Source: Clostridiaceae bacterium
GTDB lineage: Bacteria; Bacillota; Clostridia; Oscillospirales; Acutalibacteraceae
Length of the DNA stretch: 64,000 bases
Direction: 5' to 3'
NCBI GenBank assembly: GCA_021769555.1
Contig: JAETSR010000001.1
Span: forward strand, 372,001 to 436,000
Position numbers and translations under genes: made by a program. A model generated the notes under the pieces. It searched no databases and was not told where the DNA came from. It saw only the letters and a list, made by a program, of their open reading frames with translations. Below are positions 51,713-60,979 of this stretch, piece by piece. Positions within the stretch are counted from its first letter, which is position 1. Each line of letters opens with the position of its first letter.

Positions 51713-53302
51713 ATGAAAAAAACTTTAGCTTTTATACTGACACTTCTTCTGCTTTTGAGCCTGTTTTCCTGCTCCAAGCCCAAAGAGCAAGAGGTAAGCG
51801 AGACCCCGCCGGAGCCCCGGGCAGAGGAGAGCGAAATGAAGGGTACATTGAAGGTGCTCAGCGAGCGCTTCTGCTGGAACAGCCCCATGTCAACAGTGAG
51901 CTTTAACCACTACTCCCCGGTGCGGGCAAATATCGCCAATATCATGGACTACTTCAGGGAGCTCTACCCCGAGGTGGAGATAGAGGTGGAATATCTTCCC
52001 ACCGACGGTGAGGAACGGGAGTTCTTCATCAAGCAGCGCCGGGTGGCCATGATGGCGGGCAAGGAGGTGCCGGACGTGTACCTCATGCCCACCTCCAGCT
52101 TGACGGAGATGCGCTCTGAGCCCATGGAGCCCCTTTTCAAGGACGTGGCCCAGACCATGAGAAGCGGCTGGTTCGCGGACATCAGCGGGCTCTATAACGG
52201 CGACACGGACCTGCACACCGAGGAGCTGAACAAAGCCGTGATGGACGCGGGGACTGTGGGCGGCGCGCGGTACGTGCTGCCCCTGGGGTACGAGATACCC
52301 GTATACATGACCCGCTCAGACCTTATAGACAAGGCGGGCATAGACCGGGAGCGGCTTAACGCCGGGGTAGACAGCATGATAGACGTCTTCCTTGAGCTCA
52401 ACGAGCAGGGAGACCCCAGCTGGGCCGCCAACGCCTACCTGGCCGACGGCATGGCCCTCTCGCTGCTGCCAAAGGCCGCCGACTATGACGCCGAAGAGGC
52501 GCTCATAGAGGGCAAGCAGGTGGAGGAGCTGCTGCTGGACATCGCCGAATGTTCGCGGATAGCCGGAGCCGAGTGGCAGAGAAAGCAGGACGCCGGAGAG
52601 AAGTCTGTGGGCCGGGGGCTTTTCATATATTCGTATATAAACACGAAGTCAAAGGAGGACACGACCGTATTCGGATTTGACGAAAACTGCCCGGGGGTTA
52701 AGCAAAGCCTGACAAATCTCATTGATGTCACCGCCATCGGCAAGGCAATGGGGCAGGAGATAGAGTTTATCCCCGTCCGCGCCTCAGACGGCACCCTGAA
52801 CGCGGAGATAACCTACTGGGGAGCTGTCAGCGCGGGCTGCGGGAACAAGAAGCTGGCCTATGAGTTCCTGAGGCTCTTCCTGACCCCGGAGGTACAGCAT
52901 GAGACCGGCTTCCAGGGGAAGGAAAAGTTCTACAGCACGGAGTTTTTTTCAATGGAGGACGGTATCCCCGGCGAAATGTCCCTTGCGGGATGGCCGGTGC
53001 GGTATAAGGGCTTTACCGAGAAGCGCTGGGGGAGAGTGCTTGAAGGCTTTGAAAATATCAACTCCAGGAACGAGAAGAGAAAGCGTGAGCTGATGGAGCT
53101 GACCATAGACGACAGCGACCTGCCAATTCTGGATGTGCCCATAGACAGCGCCCGATTCATTTCCTCAATAGACGCGGAGTTCTATGAGTACATACGCCCC
53201 ATCGAAAACTACCTCGAGGTCGAGAACTACACCCAGGCCGACGCTGTGAAGGCCGGAAACGAGTTTGTCCGCAACCTAAAGTACCACTTAGCCGAAGGCT
53301 GA
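51713..53302 (+). CDS. Extracellular solute-binding lipoprotein (family 1-like), orphan
   Basis: The 529-residue protein has a lipoprotein signal with lipobox LFSC and acylated Cys20, then an acidic linker and a large domain resembling ABC-transporter sugar-binding proteins: NIMDYFRELYPEVEIEVEYL, VPDVYLMPTSSL, VMDAGTVGGARYVLPLGYEIPVYM and late KLAYEFLRLFLTPE. It would sit on the outer face of the membrane. No permease or ATPase gene is adjacent; promoter and terminator bound it as a single-gene unit. It may serve a distant transporter or be a sensor. The ligand is unknown. Confidence 0.85.
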   Translation: MKKTLAFILTLLLLLSLFSCSKPKEQEVSETPPEPRAEESEMKGTLKVLSERFCWNSPMSTVSFNHYSPVRANIANIMDYFRELYPEVEIEVEYLPTDGEEREFFIKQRRVAMMAGKEVPDVYLMPTSSLTEMRSEPMEPLFKDVAQTMRSGWFADISGLYNGDTDLHTEELNKAVMDAGTVGGARYVLPLGYEIPVYMTRSDLIDKAGIDRERLNAGVDSMIDVFLELNEQGDPSWAANAYLADGMALSLLPKAADYDAEEALIEGKQVEELLLDIAECSRIAGAEWQRKQDAGEKSVGRGLFIYSYINTKSKEDTTVFGFDENCPGVKQSLTNLIDVTAIGKAMGQEIEFIPVRASDGTLNAEITYWGAVSAGCGNKKLAYEFLRLFLTPEVQHETGFQGKEKFYSTEFFSMEDGIPGEMSLAGWPVRYKGFTEKRWGRVLEGFENINSRNEKRKRELMELTIDDSDLPILDVPIDSARFISSIDAEFYEYIRPIENYLEVENYTQADAVKAGNEFVRNLKYHLAEG

Positions 53303-53318
53303 GAGAACCACAGCAAAA

Positions 53319-53349
53319 GACCCGCCCAAGCTTCCCCGGGCGGGTCTTC
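53319..53349 (+). terminator. Terminator after the lipoprotein gene (copy 2 of a repeated hairpin)
   Basis: ACCCGCCC...GGGCGGGT (53320-53345), identical to the hairpin at 51606-51631, followed by CTTCCTTA. It lies between convergent genes and may also stop nifJ transcription. Confidence 0.75.
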
Positions 53350-53378
53350 CTTATGCTAATTTATAGTTCTAAGAGAGA

Positions 53379-56300
53379 TTACTCAGCCATCTTCTTCAGC
53401 TTGGCGTACTTCTCCTCAGCATACTTCTCAGCATTGGCGAACAGCTTCTCAGCGCGCTCCGGGAATGCCCGGGTCAGGCTGTTATAGCGCACCTCGCCCA
53501 TGATGAAGTCGCGGTAAGAGGCAGTAGGCTCCTTGCTGTCCAGCTGGAAGGGGTTCTCGCCGTTATCAGCCCTGCGGGGGTCGAAGCGGAAGTTGTGCCA
53601 GTAGCCGGCCGCAACAGCCTTCTTCTCCTCGAGCTGGGAGATACCCATGCCGCCCTTAATGCCATGGTTAATGCAGGGGGCGTAGGCCAGGATGATGGAG
53701 GGGCCCTGATAGCTCTCGGCCTCGGCAAAGGCCTTAATGCACTGGTTCATGTCAGCGCCCATAGCAACCTGAGCCACATATACATAGCCATAGCTCATTG
53801 CGATAGCAGCCAGGTCCTTCTTCTTCTGGGCCTTGCCGGTGGCGGCGAACTGCGCCACGGAGCCGCAGGGAGTGGACTTGCTGGCCTGGCCGCCGGTGTT
53901 GGAGTACACCTCGGTGTCGAAGACCAGCACGTTGATGTTCTCGCCGGAGGCAAGGGCGTGGTCCAGACCGCCGAAGCCGATGTCATAGGCCCAGCCGTCG
54001 CCGCCCAGTATCCACACGGACTTCTTAGCCAGGTAATCCTTATCCTTCAAAATCTCGTTGCAGAGATGGCAGGCCTCGCAGTCGCAGTACTTGTCGCCGG
54101 CGGCCTTGCGCTCCTCGTGATGGGCCAGCATCTTGTCAGCGGCCTCACGGCTGCCAAAGACCTCCACGGCCTTATCGGACTTGGCAAAGTTGATTACCCA
54201 GTCGATGGACGCGCGGCTGTACTCAAGAGCGGCGATATAAGCCTCTGCGGCGGCGTCGTTGGCCTTACTGTCGTTCATAGTCTCCAGCCAGGCCTTGCCG
54301 GTGTCCTTAACTTCCTGCTCCACATAGTCAACGGCAATGAGCTTCTCGGTGAGCTCGGCGAGCCTGCCGCGCACAGCATTCTGAGCCAGGCACATGCCAA
54401 GGCCGAACTCGGCGTTGTCCTCGAACAGGGAGTTCTCCCAGGCGGGGCCGTGGCCCTTCTTGTTGACAGTGTAGGGAGTGGCGGGAGCGGAGCCGCCCCA
54501 GATGGAGGAGCAGCCGGTGGCGTTGGCGATGAACATCTTGTCGCCGAAGAGCTGGGTGGCCAGCTTCGCGTAGGGAGTCTCGCCGCAGCCGCCGCACGCG
54601 CCGGAGAACTCGAGTAAGGGCTGCTTGAACTGACTGCCCTTAACGGAGGTCTCCTTGAACTTCTCGGCCACAGCCTCCTTGGCGGGCAGGTCAATGCCAT
54701 AGTTGAACACGGCCTGCTGGGGACGCTGGGAGTCGATGGAGGCCATCTGCAGGGCCTTGGTCTTCGCCGGGCAGGTGGTGACACAGCTGCCGCATCCGGT
54801 GCAGTCCAGAGTGGAGATGACCATGGCGAAGTTCATGCCGGGCACGCCGGTCATGGGCTTGCTCTTTGTGCCCTCGGGGGCGTTTTTCAGTTCCTCGTCG
54901 GTCATGGCGATGGGACGGATGACCGCGTGGGGGCACACATAGGAGCACTGGTTGCACTGAATGCAGTTCTCGGGAATCCACTCGGGAACGTCCACCGCAA
55001 CGCCGCGCTTCTCGTAAGCAGCAGTGCCCTGGGGAGAGGTGCCGTCGGCGTACTTCTCGAAGGTGGACACAGGCAGGTCCTTGCCGTGGAAGGTGTTCAC
55101 GGGGAACACAACATTGTTCACGTAGTCGACCAAATCCTGACGGTCACCGGTGGCGACCTTCTTCTGAGAGTCGTCCACAGCGTCCTTCCAGGCGGCGGGC
55201 ACGTCTACCTTAACATAGCCGTTAGCGCCCCTGTCGATAGCGTCATGGTTCATCTTCACCACGGCCTCGCCCTTCTTGCCATAGGACTTGGTGGCGGCGT
55301 CCTTCATATACTTGACGGCGTCCTCCTCGGGAATTATCTTCGCGATGGAGAAGAACGCGGACTGAAGCACGGTGTTGGTGCGTGTGCCAAGGCCCAGCTC
55401 CTTGCCGATGGCAAAGGCGTCGATGGTGTAGAAGTTAATCTCGTTGTCGGCAATGAACTTCTTCACCTTGCCGGGCAGGCGGGCGTCCAGCTCCGCGGCG
55501 TCCCAGGAGCAGTTCAGCAGGAAGCTGCCGCCCTTCTTCAAATCCTGGACCATGTCGTAGGTCTCAAGATAGGCGGGGTTGGAGCAGGCCACGAAGTCGG
55601 CCTTGGAGATATAGTATGTGCTCTTGATGGGGGTATGGCCAAAGCGCAGATGGCTTATGGTCAGGCCGCCGGACTTCTTACTGTCATAGTCAAAGTAGCC
55701 CTGAGCATACATGTCGGTATGGTCGCCGATAATCTTGATGGAGTTCTTGTTTGCGCCAACGGTGCCGTCGGAGCCAAGGCCCCAGAACTTGCAGCTGGTG
55801 GTGCCGGCAGGAGCGGTATCGGGGTCCTCCTTGACGTCCAGGGACAGATGGGTCACATCGTCCACAATGCCGATGGTGAAGCGCTTCTTGGGCTCAGCGC
55901 TCTCCATGTTCCTGTAAACGGCGATGATGTCGCTGGGCTTGGTGTCCTTGCTGCCGAGGCCATAGCGGCCGGTGTAGACCGGGCACGCGCCGAAGGAAGT
56001 GCCGTTGACAGCAGCCAGCACGTCCAGGTACAGGGGCTCGCCGATGGAGCCGGGCTCCTTGGTGCGGTCCAGAACGGAGATAGTCTTCACAGTGTCCGGC
56101 AGCACGTCCAGGAGGTACTTCGCCACGAAGGGGCGGTACAGGTGGACCTTCACAAGGCCGACCTTCTCCCCGGCGGCCATCAGGTAGTCGATGACCTCCT
56201 CGATGGTCTCGCAGGCGGAGCCCATGGCGATGATGACCTTGTCCGCGTCGGGAGCGCCGTAGTAGTTGAAGGGCTTATAGTCTGTGCCCAGCTTCTCGTT

Positions 56301-57050
56301 TACCTTGTTCATGTACTCGACGGCCACCTCGGGCACAGCGTCGTAGTACTTGTTGCAGGCCTCCCTGGCCTGGAAGAAGATGTCGCCGTTCTGAGCCTGG
56401 CCGCGGAGCACCGGGTGCTCGGGGTTCAGGGCGTGGCGGCGGAACTCGTCGACAGCGTCCCAGTCCAGCATTTCGCCCAGGTCCTCATAGTCCCAGGTCT
56501 CAATCTTCTGTACCTCATGGGAGGTGCGGAAGCCGTCGAAGAAGTGCAGGAAGGGCACCTTGCCCTTGATGGCCGCAAGATGGGCCACAGCGCCCAGGTC
56601 CATGACCTCCTGGGGGGAGTTGGAGCAGAGCATTGCGTAGCCGGTCTGACGGCAGGCGTACACGTCGGAGTGGTCGCCGAAGATGTTCAAAGCGTGGGTG
56701 GCAACCGTGCGGGCGGAGACGTGGATGACGCTGGGCAGCAGCTCGCCGGCTATCTTGTACATGTTGGGAATCATGAGCAAGAGGCCCTGGGATGCGGTGT
56801 AGGTGGTGGTCAGCGCGCCGGCGGCCAGTGAGCCGTGGACAGCGCCGGCAGCGCCGGCCTCAGACTGCATCTCGGTGACGCGCACCTCGCGGCCAAACAG
56901 GTTCTTGCGGCCTGCGGCAGCATACTTATCGGTCTCGTCGGCCATCACGGAAGAGGGCGTGATGGGGTAGATGGCGGCAACGTCTGTAAACGCGTATGAT
57001 ACGTGCGCGGCGGCGTTGTTGCCATCCATGGTCTTCATTTTTCTTGGCAT
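53379..57050 (-). CDS. nifJ: Pyruvate:ferredoxin (flavodoxin) oxidoreductase
   Basis: The 1223-residue single-chain enzyme converts pyruvate and CoA to acetyl-CoA, CO2 and reduced ferredoxin in the cytoplasm, the central oxidative step of fermenting anaerobes. In order: the pyruvate-binding domain (AIYPITPSSVMAD), the CoA domain, the gamma domain, a double ferredoxin domain with CIQCNQCSYVCP and CTGCGSCVTTCP (about 695-760), a further cluster-binding region (CGGCGETPY), and the TPP domain with GGDGWAYDIGFGG and VYSNTGGQ. The start follows a strong AAAAGGAGGAAA site. The acetyl-CoA made could feed PduL. Confidence 0.97.
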   Translation of the reverse strand: MPRKMKTMDGNNAAAHVSYAFTDVAAIYPITPSSVMADETDKYAAAGRKNLFGREVRVTEMQSEAGAAGAVHGSLAAGALTTTYTASQGLLLMIPNMYKIAGELLPSVIHVSARTVATHALNIFGDHSDVYACRQTGYAMLCSNSPQEVMDLGAVAHLAAIKGKVPFLHFFDGFRTSHEVQKIETWDYEDLGEMLDWDAVDEFRRHALNPEHPVLRGQAQNGDIFFQAREACNKYYDAVPEVAVEYMNKVNEKLGTDYKPFNYYGAPDADKVIIAMGSACETIEEVIDYLMAAGEKVGLVKVHLYRPFVAKYLLDVLPDTVKTISVLDRTKEPGSIGEPLYLDVLAAVNGTSFGACPVYTGRYGLGSKDTKPSDIIAVYRNMESAEPKKRFTIGIVDDVTHLSLDVKEDPDTAPAGTTSCKFWGLGSDGTVGANKNSIKIIGDHTDMYAQGYFDYDSKKSGGLTISHLRFGHTPIKSTYYISKADFVACSNPAYLETYDMVQDLKKGGSFLLNCSWDAAELDARLPGKVKKFIADNEINFYTIDAFAIGKELGLGTRTNTVLQSAFFSIAKIIPEEDAVKYMKDAATKSYGKKGEAVVKMNHDAIDRGANGYVKVDVPAAWKDAVDDSQKKVATGDRQDLVDYVNNVVFPVNTFHGKDLPVSTFEKYADGTSPQGTAAYEKRGVAVDVPEWIPENCIQCNQCSYVCPHAVIRPIAMTDEELKNAPEGTKSKPMTGVPGMNFAMVISTLDCTGCGSCVTTCPAKTKALQMASIDSQRPQQAVFNYGIDLPAKEAVAEKFKETSVKGSQFKQPLLEFSGACGGCGETPYAKLATQLFGDKMFIANATGCSSIWGGSAPATPYTVNKKGHGPAWENSLFEDNAEFGLGMCLAQNAVRGRLAELTEKLIAVDYVEQEVKDTGKAWLETMNDSKANDAAAEAYIAALEYSRASIDWVINFAKSDKAVEVFGSREAADKMLAHHEERKAAGDKYCDCEACHLCNEILKDKDYLAKKSVWILGGDGWAYDIGFGGLDHALASGENINVLVFDTEVYSNTGGQASKSTPCGSVAQFAATGKAQKKKDLAAIAMSYGYVYVAQVAMGADMNQCIKAFAEAESYQGPSIILAYAPCINHGIKGGMGISQLEEKKAVAAGYWHNFRFDPRRADNGENPFQLDSKEPTASYRDFIMGEVRYNSLTRAFPERAEKLFANAEKYAEEKYAKLKKMAE

Positions 57051-57122
57051 TTTAACGATTTCCTCCTTTTAGGATGCTCGGTGTGCCGGGCGGACAGAGC
57101 CGTGCCTTGCACTTACCCATAT

Positions 57123-57151
57123 ATTTTACCATCAATTTCGTTTCCTGTAAA
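57123..57151 (-). promoter_or_regulatory. Promoter of nifJ
   Basis: Minus strand: TTTACA (57151-57146), a 17-base spacer and TAAAAT (57128-57123). The leader is about 65 bases; its GC-rich middle shows no convincing hairpin. Confidence 0.7.
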
Positions 57152-57213
57152 GGATTAAATCGTTTATTTTGTGATTTTTTTGCGCCCCACCCCGAGATTT
57201 ATTTATAAGGCGG

Positions 57214-57242
57214 TTGCACAAAGGGAGGTTTTGCGCTATAAT
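57214..57242 (+). promoter_or_regulatory. Promoter of the MBL-fold gene
   Basis: TTGCAC (57214-57219), a 17-base spacer and TATAAT (57237-57242), 45 bases before the ATG and divergent from nifJ. Confidence 0.7.
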
Positions 57243-57287
57243 ACACCTTACGGGGCAGGAAAAATCTTCATTCGCGGGGTCACGGTC

Positions 57288-58253
57288 ATGGCGAAACACT
57301 ATGCTGCGCGCGGAAAGCCCGGCCCGGCGGCCCGGCTCAGGGGGCTGGGCCTGTGCCTCTGCGCCCTGGCGCTGCTCTTTTCCCTTACGCCGCCCGGAAA
57401 GGATTTCTTTAACCGGGCCTGCTATGAGCTGGGCTTCAACGACCATAGGGGCAGCGCGGGGCTTTTGGAGATACACATCATCGACGTGGGCAAGGCTGAC
57501 GCCATACTCATACGAAGCGGGGAGAAAGCGGCGCTGATTGACGCGGGAAAGCCCGTGTCCTCAGACGCTGTGTCTGACTACCTCCAAAGGCATAATGTGA
57601 GCTATCTTGACTTCCTCATAATGTCCCACCCGGACAGCGACCATACGGGAGGAATGCCGGGCGTGCTCGAAGAGCTCGGCGCGGGCATGTTCGTCCTGGC
57701 CGAATGCTTTTCCGGCGCGGAGCCGGGATTTGAGGACCTTCGGGGCATACTGGAACAGAAGGGCATAGGGACCATGTCCCTGGCTCCGGGGGAAGGCTTT
57801 ACCTTAGGCGCCGCCGAGTTCACGGCGGTGGGCCCTGCCGGAAGCTTTGAGGACCCAAACAACTCGTCCCTGGTGCTCCGCATGGACTGCGCGGGCTTTT
57901 CAGCCCTGTTCTGCGGGGACATGGAGTACGAGGCCGAGCAGGCGCTGATACTCAGCGGGAGGGACATCGGCGTGGACCTGCTGAAGGTTGGGCACCACGG
58001 CAGCGATACCTCAAGCAGCCTTCGCTTTGTGTACGAGACCTCCCCGAAATACGCGGCGGTCTCCACGGCCCTGGACAGGAACCTGCTGCCAAAGGACGAG
58101 GTGCTCAAGCGCCTTGAGGACAGCGGCGCACAGATATACCGCACGGATACGGACGGCGCCATCGTATTTTTATACGACGGGGAAGAGGTACGGGTAAGAC
58201 TGGAAAAGGAGGAGCTTACAAGCTATGAAACAGTTGATTATAGACCGTTTTGA
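57288..58253 (+). CDS. ComEC-like metallo-beta-lactamase-fold hydrolase with N-terminal signal
   Basis: The 321-residue protein has an N-terminal hydrophobic segment (about 20-37) and an MBL domain related to the C-terminal part of ComEC/Rec2. Signs are HIIDVGKADAILI, ALIDAGKP, the metal motif MSHPDSDHTGG (H-x-D-x-DH), LFCGDMEYEAEQ and VGHHGSDTS. The membrane channel part of ComEC is absent. Such proteins are thought to be exported nucleases or phosphodiesterases. The frame is open to 57171, but upstream codons overlap the promoter. A DUF3006 gene overlaps its end by 29 bases, a pairing I know from other Firmicutes. Confidence 0.87.
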   Translation: MAKHYAARGKPGPAARLRGLGLCLCALALLFSLTPPGKDFFNRACYELGFNDHRGSAGLLEIHIIDVGKADAILIRSGEKAALIDAGKPVSSDAVSDYLQRHNVSYLDFLIMSHPDSDHTGGMPGVLEELGAGMFVLAECFSGAEPGFEDLRGILEQKGIGTMSLAPGEGFTLGAAEFTAVGPAGSFEDPNNSSLVLRMDCAGFSALFCGDMEYEAEQALILSGRDIGVDLLKVGHHGSDTSSSLRFVYETSPKYAAVSTALDRNLLPKDEVLKRLEDSGAQIYRTDTDGAIVFLYDGEEVRVRLEKEELTSYETVDYRPF

Positions 58254-58446
58254 GGGTAAATTCGCCATATGCGAGGACGCGGAGGAGAAATATTTTGCAA
58301 TAGAGACCTCAGAGCTGCCCGAGGGGGCGGGCGAGGGGGACGTGCTCAGGATAACCGACGAGGGAGAGCTGACCCTTGACCAGGAGGAGACCAGGGCCCG
58401 CCGGGAGCGCATAGCCGCAAAGCAGCGCAGGGCCTTCGGAAAATAG
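58225..58446 (+). CDS. DUF3006-domain small protein
   Basis: The 73-residue protein starts MKQLIIDRFEGKFAICED, has a small beta-barrel-like pattern (FAIETSELPEGAGEGDVL) and a charged C-terminal helix rich in Arg, Glu and Lys. This is the DUF3006 form, usually encoded with ComEC-like MBL proteins. It begins 29 bases before the end of the MBL gene in another frame behind AAAGGAGGAG, so translation is coupled. Function is unknown; partnership with the hydrolase is inferred. Confidence 0.85.
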   Translation: MKQLIIDRFEGKFAICEDAEEKYFAIETSELPEGAGEGDVLRITDEGELTLDQEETRARRERIAAKQRRAFGK

Positions 58447-58492
58447 GCGCGCGCTTTAAAGGCAGACTATAACGCAAAGGAAGTGTTTCAAA

Positions 58493-59503
58493 ATGGGCAA
58501 GCTGAGCTATATACTGGGCCGCGCCCTCAGGATGGACTACGGGGAGCTGTTCCGCACAGTTGGGACAGTCCACGGCATTACCGGGAAGAACAGGCCCGGG
58601 GTGCTCATGGATATCGTCGGCTGCGGGCTCCGCTACGGGGCGGGCTTCAACGACTACCTGCTCTGTGAGTTCTACAATCTCACCCCCGAGCAGCGGGCCA
58701 CCTATGTGACCCGCAGCGTGAACAACACCCTGGTGAAAATGCTGAACGACCCGGAGTATTATAAGTATTTCGACTATAAAAGCGCGTTTTATACCACTTT
58801 TTCGGACTTTATAGGCCGGAAATGGCTGGACTTTCCGTCGGCTTCCAGGGAGCAGCTGGCCGGGTTTGTCAGGGGCATGGACGGCATTATCGTCAAGCCC
58901 AACGACGGCACCGGAGGCAAAGGCGTAGAGAAGCTGTCAATAGCTGACTTTAAGAGCGCGGACGAGCTTTACGACAAGCTGAAAGCGGACAATATCGGCG
59001 TGGTCGAGGAGGTGCTCAGGCAGCACCCGGACCTGGACGCCTTGAACCCGTATTCCGTCAACACCCTGCGCATAGTGACCATACGCAACGAATCGGGCGG
59101 GCATATCCTCTACGCCCACCTGAGGATAGGCAACGGCGGCCGCCCGGTGGACAATCTCCATTCCGGGGGCATGTTCGCGCCAATCGACCTTGAGACCGGC
59201 AGAATACAGTACCCGGCCTACGACAAGGACCGGAAAACCTACGAAAAGCACCCCATGACCGGCGTGACAATACAGGGCCTGAGGATACCCCTCTGGGAGC
59301 AGGCGGAGGAGCTCTGCCTGAAAGCGTCCGGGGTGGTGCCGAAAATGCGCTATGTGGGCTGGGACGTGGCCGTGACCCCCGAGGGCCCGGTGCTTGTGGA
59401 GGGGAATAACCTCCCGGGGTACGACATCCTGCAAATGCCCCCACATACCCCCGACAAAATAGGCATGCTGCCAAGGTTCCGGGAGTTCGTGGACGGTATA
59501 TAG
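58493..59503 (+). CDS. Sugar-transfer-associated ATP-grasp protein
   Basis: The 336-residue protein fits the ATP-grasp family seen in exopolysaccharide and capsule loci. IIVKPNDGTGGKGVEKL (about 131-148) is the ATP-binding strand and glycine-rich loop, SVNTLRIVTI and HSGGMFAPIDLETG are the core, and GWDVAVTPEGPVLVEGNN near residue 285-300 has the metal-binding Asp and Glu-x-Asn. Members probably ligate an amino or carboxyl group onto a cell-surface sugar. No glycosyltransferase genes are adjacent. It follows the DUF3006 gene by 46 bases, with AAAGGAAG before the ATG. Confidence 0.8.
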   Translation: MGKLSYILGRALRMDYGELFRTVGTVHGITGKNRPGVLMDIVGCGLRYGAGFNDYLLCEFYNLTPEQRATYVTRSVNNTLVKMLNDPEYYKYFDYKSAFYTTFSDFIGRKWLDFPSASREQLAGFVRGMDGIIVKPNDGTGGKGVEKLSIADFKSADELYDKLKADNIGVVEEVLRQHPDLDALNPYSVNTLRIVTIRNESGGHILYAHLRIGNGGRPVDNLHSGGMFAPIDLETGRIQYPAYDKDRKTYEKHPMTGVTIQGLRIPLWEQAEELCLKASGVVPKMRYVGWDVAVTPEGPVLVEGNNLPGYDILQMPPHTPDKIGMLPRFREFVDGI

Positions 59504-59510
59504 AATCATG

Positions 59511-59550
59511 AAAAAAGCCGGTACGGCCATTAAGGCCGCGCCAGCTTTTT
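59511..59550. terminator. Bidirectional terminator between the ATP-grasp gene and rodA
   Basis: AAAAAAGC and GCTTTTT flanks with inner GGCC/GGCC pairing around ATTAA; placed between convergent genes. Confidence 0.8.
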
Positions 59551-59565
59551 GCGTATATAAAAGGC

Positions 59566-60774
59566 TCAGAGCTTTTTTACCTCCCGGGACCGCCTGTACC
59601 CCGGGCGTATGGGGGGGCTGTGCTTCAAATGCAGGCCGTCTATCTCCTTTCGCCGCATATGGACGCTCTGCACCAGCCCGAAGCCCAGGTAAAGGCACAT
59701 GGAGGAGGAGCCCCCGGCGCTGAAAAAGGGCAGGGTAATGCCCATGGCGGGGAGGATGACCAGGCACATGCCGATGTTCCACACTGACTGTAAGGCGATT
59801 ATCCCGAAGAAGCCGAAGCAGATATATTTCCCCAGCTCGTCCCTTGAGGAGCTGGCAACATGGAGCACCTTCATCATGAACAGCAGCAGAAGGGCGATGA
59901 CAGCCACGCACCCGATGAAGCCCAGCTCCTCCCCTGCCACGGAGAAGATATAGTCGCTCTGCTGGAAGGGCACAATATTGCTGTTCACCCTGGGCCCCTG
60001 GCCCAGGCCCTGGCCCTTGAGGCCCCCGCTGCCTATGGAAATGCGCCCCTGCCACTGCTGGAAGCCGTCCCCAGCCCGTATGTCCGGGTCGTTGTCCAGG
60101 TTGAACACCGCCACAAAGCGGTCCTTCTGATAGTCCTTTAGCACATACTGCCACAAAACGGGCAGGGCCACAAGCACCACCCCGGCGAGCATTGCAAAAT
60201 ACCTCAGGGGAACGCCCGCCGCCAGGCTCATGAACAGGAACATGGCGAAAAAGCCGATGGTGGCCCCGGTGTCCCCCTGCAGCTCGCACAGGCCCATGGG
60301 CACCGCCGCGTGCAGGCAGAGCAGGAGTATCTGGGAAAAGCTCCCTATCTCCCCGCGCTTCTTGACTATGTCCAGGTGCTTTGCGAAGGTCACCATGAAG
60401 GCTATCTTCACAAGCTCGCTGGACTGGAACGTCCTGCTGCCAATGCGTATCCAGGCCCGGGCGTCAACGCCGCCGGAGCCCATTATGCGCTCACCGAAGA
60501 GATACGTGTATATCATCAGAAACACGGAGAACCCGGCGATAAGATACCAGAAGTTCGCTATGTCCGCGTAGTCCATGGTGCTGACGATTATGGCCCCCGC
60601 CGCCCCCAGCACGATGGGGAAGAGCTGGGCCCTGAAATAGTCCACCGAGGTGGCCTGTGAAACGCTGTGGAGCAGCAGGAGGCTGTAGGTGCACATGGTC
60701 GCCAGCAGGAGCCAGAGGATGATGTCCGCCCGTTTCAGATAGCTGAAAATACTTCTTCCAATACTGTTTAGCAT
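59566..60774 (-). CDS. rodA: RodA/FtsW-family peptidoglycan glycosyltransferase (SEDS)
   Basis: The 402-residue polytopic protein has about ten membrane helices. RIGSRTFQSSELVKIAF, CELQGDTGATIGFF, the loop QQWQGRISIGSGGLKGQG with the SEDS-typical Gly-rich repeat, and the C-terminal PFFSAGGSSS motif are family hallmarks. SEDS proteins polymerise lipid II with a partner class B PBP. RodA for elongation is preferred over FtsW or SpoVE from the sequence, but no mreBCD or PBP2 neighbour supports it. An AAGGGA site precedes the ATG. Confidence 0.88.
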   Translation of the reverse strand: MLNSIGRSIFSYLKRADIILWLLLATMCTYSLLLLHSVSQATSVDYFRAQLFPIVLGAAGAIIVSTMDYADIANFWYLIAGFSVFLMIYTYLFGERIMGSGGVDARAWIRIGSRTFQSSELVKIAFMVTFAKHLDIVKKRGEIGSFSQILLLCLHAAVPMGLCELQGDTGATIGFFAMFLFMSLAAGVPLRYFAMLAGVVLVALPVLWQYVLKDYQKDRFVAVFNLDNDPDIRAGDGFQQWQGRISIGSGGLKGQGLGQGPRVNSNIVPFQQSDYIFSVAGEELGFIGCVAVIALLLLFMMKVLHVASSSRDELGKYICFGFFGIIALQSVWNIGMCLVILPAMGITLPFFSAGGSSSMCLYLGFGLVQSVHMRRKEIDGLHLKHSPPIRPGYRRSREVKKL

Positions 60775-60835
60775 ATATACGTTATTCCCTTGTTTTCAAA
60801 AGCTTGGCCTGAATATTATGTTGACCTGTCTGAGT

Positions 60836-60864
60836 ATTATAACACATTACACCCATGAGGGCAA
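60836..60864 (-). promoter_or_regulatory. Promoter of rodA
   Basis: Minus strand: TTGCCC (60864-60859), a 17-base spacer and TATAAT (60841-60836), 61 bases before the ATG. Confidence 0.65.
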
Positions 60865-60903
60865 GACAGAAAACCATGTTTGCCCCTTTTTTCCGATTCG
60901 CTC

Positions 60904-60932
60904 TTTACTATTGCGCAAAGATACACTATAAT
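60904..60932 (+). promoter_or_regulatory. Promoter of fhs
   Basis: TTTACT (60904-60909), a 17-base spacer and TATAAT (60927-60932), 47 bases before the fhs ATG. Confidence 0.7.
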
Positions 60933-60979
60933 ATTAGGGCCGTTAAGAAAAATTTGCCGGAAAGGTGTTGACCAAAGCT

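Noticed and set aside
54927-56831. 634-residue open frame opposite nifJ
   Set aside because: It is the antisense shadow of a highly conserved GC-rich gene; its product is low-complexity Val/Gly/His/Leu text with no domain, and nifJ is certain on the other strand.
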